DNA of 64,000 nt, from assembly GCA_033297075.1 (NCBI GenBank), contig MU858175.1, positions 1-64,000 on the forward strand, in the 5' to 3' direction. A model generated the notes under the pieces. That model saw only the letters and a list, made by a program, of their open reading frames with translations. It ran no database searches and was not told the origin of the DNA. The DNA comes from Rhypophila decipiens (taxonomy: Eukaryota > Ascomycota > Sordariomycetes > Sordariales > Naviculisporaceae). Every line of letters begins with the position of its first letter. The stretch's first letter is position 1. Shown one piece after another: positions 56,919 to 64,000 of the stretch. The position numbers and the translations under genes are program-made.

Positions 56919-59900
56919 GATTGCTGCTTTGGGTCGGGGTGGTGGTGTATGTATAATTCAAGATTGAGCCTCTCTCAGGGTTGTAGGTCGCCAGTGCTTC
57001 CAACGGGGCACAGCTGATCAGAGCAGGGCGGAGACCTGCTCATATTTCAACCTCGAGGAAAACAAAGTGGCTGACGAATCTTCGGGTGGGATCACGCGAC
57101 GAAAGCTGTAGTTCGTGTTCTGTGTGCTGTCGTCTCACAATGAAGCTCAGGCTCGCTGCAAGAAAGGTCGGTGAGAAAGCGGATGACAGTTGTCGACGTT
57201 CAATGTTGAACGGCGGCTGACGGGTGCAAGCCAAACACGAGCTTTCGAGTGGTACGCAACAGCAAACGGATATAAAACTGTTGAGAATGGTGAAGAGCGT
57301 GTGCGAGTCGGTGAAAGAGGAGGCGGAAGTCAACGGGGACTGGATCTACATGGCTGAAGGGGGTGGAGAGAGTACATAAATACTCGGAGAAAAAAACGAA
57401 TGACAAGAGCTCCCTACTCGTACAGTACGGATACAGATTTGTGCACAAATTCATTACACCAAAGAATCTCAGACAAGAAGAAAGCCAAGGTCTCCGGTAT
57501 CCGTCCAGGTAGGGATAGGGGCCCAGGGGCCTAGGGAAGGGCCGGCAGACGGCGATACTGTGAGGTGGGCTTGACTTGGCAGCGTGCTCTGCCAGATGTT
57601 TCTTCTGAGTGGGCTGCGCTTGTGGTGGATGCAACTGCGGCCGGTGGGTGGGTAGGCAATGCGGGTACCCCCCTGAAGTCCTAGGGGGCCTGGCTCACCC
57701 ATCACCTTATTCAGTGCATCTCGCATACGGGTTACTGGACACCGGCCTAACTGATACCATCAGTTAGCTGTATACCTACCCAACTTGCACTCTGCTTCGA
57801 AGCTACATTTCCTTAGCATTTGGCATAAAAATAATCACGACTCGGTGATCCGGCGATGCCTAGATGGCATGGAACTGGTCGAGAAAACTTCCACGACGCC
57901 AACGCCTACCGGTAAACTGAAAACAGTTGATATCTGACTTGCAGAACCATGTGGAAGTGGACAAGAGCACGACATCCACGGTACAAGTGGGCTAGTGGGC
58001 GGTCAACGTTAACAGCCACGGAGCAGCAAAAGCTCTGACCCCCGCAGCCAAGTTGATCTTGGTGGATATTCATGGCAAGTTGCGGCCCAATGGCCGACCG
58101 ACTCTTTGCTTCGATTCAACCTCCATCGTATACGCTGGGTCCAAGTTAAGAACCCCATCGACATCGTCTTTCACCGGAATTTTTTTTCTCGTCACCCTCA
58201 AGGAGAGAAAAATCCTTTCACATGATGACGACTGCTTAATCTGGAAGAAACGGGATTTCGCGGTAACCAATGCACCCCAAGTTTAGCACGCGATGGAAAT
58301 CTGGGGAAGCGACAGGGAGGAGCCGGCTGTTGTTTCCAGGCCGGGCAATCTGGAAGATTACAAGACGATCTAAGGATACGGGAACGATGAGCTCTTCGGG
58401 TTGCTTCCCGAGTTTGTTTTTTTGTTTCAATGTGTATTCGAGTTTCGCTCACAGGCATAACAATGAGGTGCTCTAGTGCTCATTGTTGGTTCCAGAATTC
58501 TGCTGCACCTGTTGACCTCTTTCAGCTCGCCTTGTCAGTTGATCCGTCTCGCAATCGACACCTTCTTGGTGATGGCCTCCCCTCCAACTGACCCCAGAGC
58601 CTCAAGACTTGGAGGTGCATATCTGCGGCTGTCATGAAATTATCTGCCAGGGACCTTTGCTAGCGTTGAGGCGCACGCCGCCACCAGTCCGCTGCAACCA
58701 GATTCAGGGATCAACGTTTCGACTTTAGCGGCCGCCACTTCATATTTGGACTTGAGTGCCTCGATGTCGCCTTTATTTTCACCGTTGGCGAGAGAACAAG
58801 ATTTGGTCTATGTAAATCCGGTATGCGATGAGACACTTTAGACAATGACATGGAGTGGCCATGATTACTCTCCAAGGGGTCAAGGCCAGATCCGGAACTG
58901 TTCAAACCTCGCCGGTCGAGATGGGCGATGACAATCTGACGAAATCCAGGCCAACGGAACTTTCCTATGACATGGGCCTGTTCAGTTGGTCAACTATCAG
59001 CAAAATGAATCTGTTTCATGGCTCAGCGCCAAGCGCCCTGTAAATGTTCTGGCTCGCCAAAGCTCTCAATTGGGAAATATCCTTCTTTTGTCTCTTGATC
59101 GGGACAGCTTCACGCACTCTTGGCTTCATATATCTCGCCCGAGATCTATGTATGCCAAGACGACCCAAGGCAAAACAAGCTCTTTCGTGGCTGCGAACGA
59201 TTTCAGCTCCTATATTATTCCCCGGATTGGCCTTTGATATTGCTGCATCGCCACTGCCCAGCACTCACAGCTCCTCGATTTCTTTCAGGACTTGTTGTTG
59301 ACAGTCTCCTCTCGCCGGGCATCGCAATGACGGACCGGGAACCCCCAAGTCGACCAGCCGGAAACGAGCAACTTCTAGACCTGCCGAACAAAGATGACTT
59401 GCTTTCAAGCGAATTGCGGCAGTTAATAGCCTCGACACCATCTTGCTTTCTCGCTCGCTCTATTCTCCCCAGTCGTTTCTGCACGGGACATACGGATATT
59501 AACCGAAGCTTTTGACAGGTCTCGATCGCACTGGGGTGCATACAGCCAGACACCACCCACTCCTCGCTTTTTTTTCTTCTCTGCGTCGTCCACACTGGCG
59601 GGAGAACCATATGATATTATTCCGTGCGACATGCCAGTCGGCCACTTCCCGCATTGTACATATTAATTTCGTGCTTGCTTGCTTCCATCTTTCCGAGCTT
59701 GCTCAACAATTTCCAACCCCGGGATCGCAAAAACATCTTGATCGAACGAAGCTGGTGATTCTTGTTTCTAGCCCGTCCAATGGCAAGAGGCCATAGGGCT
59801 GACCAAGCTGACGAATATCCTTGCTCGTGATTTTCCTTTGAGCCGCTCGGTTGAAGTCCTGATACCACCTCGCAGAGCTTGAATGGACAGTAATGTTTAT

Positions 59901-61756
59901 ATTCACATTTACCCCTCCTGCTACTTATTATTTCCTCGCGTCTCATTCGATCTAGGTCGTTCTTTGCGGCTCTGCACAAATTCCATGGTCCTGGTGTGTA
60001 GCACAAAACCTGCACGGAGAAGATCAGGATTATCACGCAAGGAACTGAAATTTTCTTCGTAATATTGGTCACGCGACACACATTGTGGTTGAGCACTTGG
60101 TTACCATCACCAGATCAGATAGATTCTCGCCATGGTAGTGCAAGCACGAGGAGACCACCTAGGAAGGGCGTTCTGGCTCACCACCCAAGAAGCTAATTTG
60201 ACAATATCGTGGTTCTTGTGGGCAAAATATCACGCAGTGAAGGTTCTTGGTCCAACTCATTAGCAGAGAAGTTCTGTATACTGGCCCTACAAGGCTGCAA
60301 GGTCGGCTTCCATACACAGGAGCCAGTTATGCCAAGCATTTACCCCTTTTTTTTTCCACCTCAGCAACCGTTCAAAGAAGACCGCCGCAAGACAGACCCC
60401 CGTTCGTGCTTTGAATTGTGCTCAAGGTCTAATGTCCCATGCTCAGAGAGATATATAGCCTTGAAATTCTTGGTGAAAGTCTTGCAGTATGTATGACGGG
60501 GCACGACGATTGTAAAAAAATGGGTTCGTAAAAGAAACATCTAACCTATTAGCCGCTCATGAAAGTAAGTGTTAATACGCCTTCTCTCGGTAGTAAAGGA
60601 ATCATATTACAGTCCTATTCTATACCCTACGTATATAGTATACACAGAAGGCACATACTTATATCCGGTGCTTGATGAGTGTGACTTTAACAATGCTTAA
60701 CATTGTCCTCCCTACTTCTTATATTCGTGAAGCTGCACGGGGAGCTAAATATCTATCCTCCTTCAAGCAAGGCAGGTAGGTCCAAGCCACTCACCATATA
60801 CATATATCCAATTACTGCAGCAGCCACCCGCACCCGCACCGGTCCATCCCGTCATGTCAGATCGACAGAGTTCAAACTTTATGCCATTCTATGCCATGCC
60901 GTCTGCTGCCTCCCCTCTGACACATTCTCTTGAGTAAATCAACATCGGATAAGACTCTTTCCGTTATTCACCCGAGTTTGATGCTATTCTAATTCCAGCC
61001 TATTTACTTTACTTTACCTGTTTTCACAAAGACTCAGGAGAACAAAGCGTGGGTACCTTAGGTAGGCTACAGCAATCTGTATCAAAGATTCAAAGGTCCT
61101 TGTATTCTTCTTGCGAAAAACGAAAACAAAAACGAATACCAAAATCAAAATCTAGTAACCCGGTAGTGTAATGTGCAAAACGAGCAGACAAACAAGACAG
61201 GCAGGTTTTTATCAAGTTTATTGCTTGCCCGAATTAAAAAGGAAAACCAACTAGGCCTGCCGGTATTGATTGTCCATCACTCTCATCTCGCCATCTCTCA
61301 ATCCAACTCATAAATAGTTCTACCACGCAATAGATTGTCTACCCGCTAATATCCCGAGTCCCTTCCAAAAAAAACCAAAAAAAAAGTGGCCGTATGATAA
61401 ATTCGTAAACAAAAGAAAGGTTAAACAAAAGAGATCATGTACTATCAAGCCGTAGACGTCGTGGGCAAGAAAACTGAGGATATAAACAACTGTGACTAGA
61501 ACAGCCTCGGCGTGATTACACAAGGAAGAGGGCGGTCAGGCGTGCAACTCAGACCCCCGCATCATCCAGCTTTTTCCATTTTTCCCATCATAGTCGCTTT
61601 TGCACCGCTGCGGTCATGGATCGAGCGGGTGTGGAGGTGGGTCTTGTTGCTTCTTACTCCTTGAGAACGAGCACTTTTGGAAGGAAAAACGATTAGCCAT
61701 GGATCATTCCGGTGAAATATTGCGAGTGGTTCGGAGGCGAGGTCGGGGCGTTGGGT
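56919..61756. other. Largest gene-poor interval
   Basis: About 4.8 kb. It starts with the cyclin promoter and leader (C/T-rich on the minus strand) and ends with the 3' region of the secreted-protein gene. No frame has convincing coding bias; the longest (57200-57634, minus) is leader-like. A perfect 8-bp hairpin (CTAACTGA/TCAGTTAG, 5-nt loop) lies at 57747-57767. Confidence 0.5.
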
Positions 61757-62448
61757 TTAGTTGAGGCTGCTGGACCCTTCTTGGGCGGCAAACTCCTCGT
61801 CGGTGACGATGTCGCCGACGGCTGGGGCCACGTTGCCCGAGTCGACGACTGGGGCTACGTTGCCTGAGCCGACCGAGCCGACACCGCCGCCGCCGATGAG
61901 CTGACCAAGCTGGCCGAGCCCTCCGAAGTTCCCAGCTAGGGGTGTGTAAATACATAGGTGGTGAAGAACAGGACATGCCTGCAATGTTTGAAAACAGAAA
62001 GTTACTCACCTTGAGAGGCAATTGTTTGGACCTGGGTAACAACGTTGGGGAGGATGAACTGGGCGAGGTCGACGCCACCAACGTTTCCGAGGAGACCGAG
62101 CTGGAGCTGTTGGAGTTGGAGCTGGGCGAGATCGAACTGTTGGAAGACACCGAGCTGATGGAACTGGAGGAGAGTCTGGAGCTGCTGGAGCTGGAGGAGG
62201 GCGTTGAGGTCAAATTGCTGGGCCTGGAAAAGGTTCTGGAAGCCGAGGACGTTGAAGTTGTTGGCCTGGCCAAGACCGCCAAGGAGCTGGAGATCAAAGT
62301 TGTTGACCTTGAGGAGATAGTTCAGGTCGACCTGGTTGAAGTTGTTCAGGTTGTTGACAAGGCTAAGGTCGACGTTGGCGCGCTTCTCAGTGGGGGCAGC
62401 AGCAGCCAGGGTGGCGAAGAGGGAGACGAAGATGGTAGTGGCCTTCAT
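61757..62448 (-). CDS. Small secreted Asn/Gln/Leu-rich protein of unknown function
   Basis: Exons, 5' to 3': 62448-62010 and 61935-61757, giving 205 aa. The start is MKATTIFVS, with CAAA before the ATG. A signal peptide (about 1-18) and a Kex2-type site (EKR, 21-23) precede the mature chain. Residues 24-146 are built of repeated NNF/NNL, VDL/FDL and LQQLQ-like units, almost free of charge except Asp. The second exon codes a Gly-rich stretch and two SGNVAP repeats, ending DEEFAAQEGSSSLN. The mature part has no Cys, Trp or Arg and one Lys. I recall similar uncharacterised proteins in other Sordariomycetes but no function. It could be a wall-associated, self-assembling or host-facing protein; none of this is shown by the sequence. 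Confidence 0.85.
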
Positions 62449-64000
62449 TTTGATGGTTGTAAAAAGAACGGCGTAGATCCGAAACAAAGATAAAAGATTA
62501 TTAAAAAAGTATTAGAAATAAGAGCACAGCTATAGAGACAAGTCAGCATTGGCGATCCCCTGTGGTGATAGCATGAGAGTGCCATACCTCAGATATGTTC
62601 AAAAAGTTTAAGGAGTGGAAGCGAACAACGAGCACAGCTAAAGAAGAGGCAGTCAGCATCGAGTTTCGTTCCAAGTTGTTTCTGTGGCTCAGTCGCCCAA
62701 ACAAACTCACCTCTGAAGAATGAATGACTGAAAGATGGCTATGAAAAGCTGAGATGAAGAGTGGGATGAGGATAAGAAAAGTTCAGCCACTGGGTCTGGC
62801 CGAAGGTGGTCTTATATATCAGGTCGAGACATGAGAGAAGCCGGTCAGTCCTCGCCATGGCATGAGGGAGAGCCGCGTGCCAAGAAATCAGGAGAGTGAA
62901 GTATGTTCGGAAGAGGGGGCAAGCAACCATCCGGTGCGTGTCAGAAGTCAGGCGTCACTGGACAGAAACGATCGGCTAAAACAAAGCGGACAGGACCACT
63001 CGGGTCCAACAAGGTGCCTAGAGCACACGTCTAAGTCTCTAAGAGGAGCCAAACCCAGCTACCGTAGAGTCTTGTGAACGTTGCAAACATCAGGGATCTG
63101 CCCTGCGTGGAAGCATCGAAGCGAGAGCTTGGGGGCAGGACGACGACTTCATCGCCAGCAGCGCCAACGTCAAGCACGGAAGGTTCTGTGGCCGAAACAA
63201 CAGCCGGCGAAGCCAAGAACAGGAGAGAAACACGAGAATGGGGGTTTCTCAGGGCAGAATTAACCTTACTTGGTAGCCCTGGTCATGGGAAACAAGACTC
63301 CGGGCCCACTTGGGGAGGCGGTTAAGGGTTCAGGTCGGGGGATGGAGTTTAGATGGAGGCAGGATACCTTGCCTACCGGGCCTGTCCATGCTCGGGGTGG
63401 CAGACATCGTCTGAAAGCTGAAGCCGGAGCATGGCGCCCATGTCTGGAGTTGAGGGCGGCCTTTTCCCAGATGCTGATGGGACGAGGACAGCGCGGGCAG
63501 GATCAAATGGAGGCTAAAAAAGGGTTGTCCTGATCGACCGCTGGGATGATAGCATGTTTCGCGGCGTTTCGATGAGGGCAAGGAATATATCCGACGGTAA
63601 GAAGGAAGTGAAGAACAAGGTTAAGAAGGAACTTGGCGGAGGTCCAAGTTGGGTTGCAGAAGTGGCGTCATCCCATCACGCCCAGTATCCTGTATCAGTA
63701 AGGCACGTACTGAGCAGGAGTCTGTATCGTGACCTTGAATGGCCAGCAGAATGTGCTTGTCCAAGAGGTATCCGTACCTCTGTCGTAGCTTGAGCCTCAA
63801 CTGACCAAAGGGGGGGCGAAAAACGACAGAAAGGCTTGAGCGGTGTCACATTCGACTGGAATCTGCAGGTACGAGGTTCAGCCGACTGTGACCGTATTGC
63901 TCGGTAGTGTACCGATCCTACCTGCCCACCGAGCGGTTCGTGATGCCAAGTACCGACAACAACCCCAAACAGTGACGCGAGGTAGCTGCGATTGTGCCTT
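62449..64000. other. Upstream region of secreted-protein gene to window end
   Basis: About 1.55 kb. The TATATA-containing stretch near 62812-62820 is about 365 bp upstream of the start. No second gene is supported up to the edge. Confidence 0.5.

Noticed and set aside
57200..57634. 144-codon minus-strand frame upstream of the cyclin
   Set aside because: Pyrimidine-rich leader composition and no recognisable protein features.
61942..62493. A 183-codon frame on the + strand, rich in Glu, Leu and Val
   Set aside because: It is the exact antisense of the repeated secreted-protein exon. The minus-strand frame has a signal peptide, a proper start context and splice sites; this one has none.

Overview
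The window is nuclear DNA of a filamentous ascomycete, most likely a Sordariomycete. Genes carry short introns (about 50-190 bp) with GTRNGT-type donors, CTAAC-like branch points and NAG acceptors. Two genes encode Zn2Cys6 regulators, there is a complex I accessory subunit, and intergenic DNA is rich in TACCTACC-type motifs. I cannot name the species. I resolve 19 protein-coding genes and one tRNA-like locus. I see no CRISPR array, rRNA, intact transposon or secondary-metabolite cluster. Exon limits were assigned by eye from splice consensus, reading phase and remembered family features, not from transcripts.

Layout. 0.4-2.5 kb: MFS transporter (+). 3.3-4.2 kb: FHIT-type HIT hydrolase (+). 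6.2-9.0 kb: Zn2Cys6 regulator (+). 10.3-11.9 kb: La protein (-), divergent from mitoribosomal uS4m/NAM9 (12.7-14.3 kb, +). 15.7-17.9 kb: Cdc3/AspB septin (-) with an unusual 5' end. 20.7-23.2 kb: PlaA-like cytosolic phospholipase A2 (+). 23.9-25.2 kb: mitoribosomal mL44 (-), divergent from a small complex I subunit candidate (25.6-26.2 kb, +). 26.7 kb: tRNA-like locus with an expanded anticodon arm. 29.7-31.1 kb: bZIP factor (+). 31.6-32.5 kb: nuclease-like orphan protein (-). 33.0-36.2 kb: BRO1 (-). 39.9-43.4 kb: CTF1-beta/FarB-like Zn2Cys6 factor (-). 45.9-49.2 kb: GPI ethanolamine-phosphate transferase MCD4 (-), divergent from POL32 (49.9-51.6 kb, +). 52.4-54.2 kb: GH125 mannosidase (+). 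55.9-56.9 kb: Pho85-type cyclin (-). 61.8-62.4 kb: small secreted Asn/Gln/Leu-rich protein (-).

Most genes are housekeeping: mitochondrial translation and respiration (NAM9, mL44, complex I), tRNA precursor handling (La), septum formation (septin), replication (POL32), GPI anchoring (MCD4), endosomal sorting (BRO1) and the cell cycle. They do not form a single pathway cluster. The gene-poor intervals (26.9-29.7, 36.2-39.9, 43.4-45.9 and 57-61.7 kb) hold only unsupported open frames.

The points most worth a second look are the zinc cluster of the 40-43 kb regulator split over micro-exons, the hidden coding block in the septin first intron, the tRNA-like gene interrupted in its anticodon arm, the nuclease-like orphan with a substituted active-site position, and the secreted Cys-free, nearly Lys/Arg-free protein.
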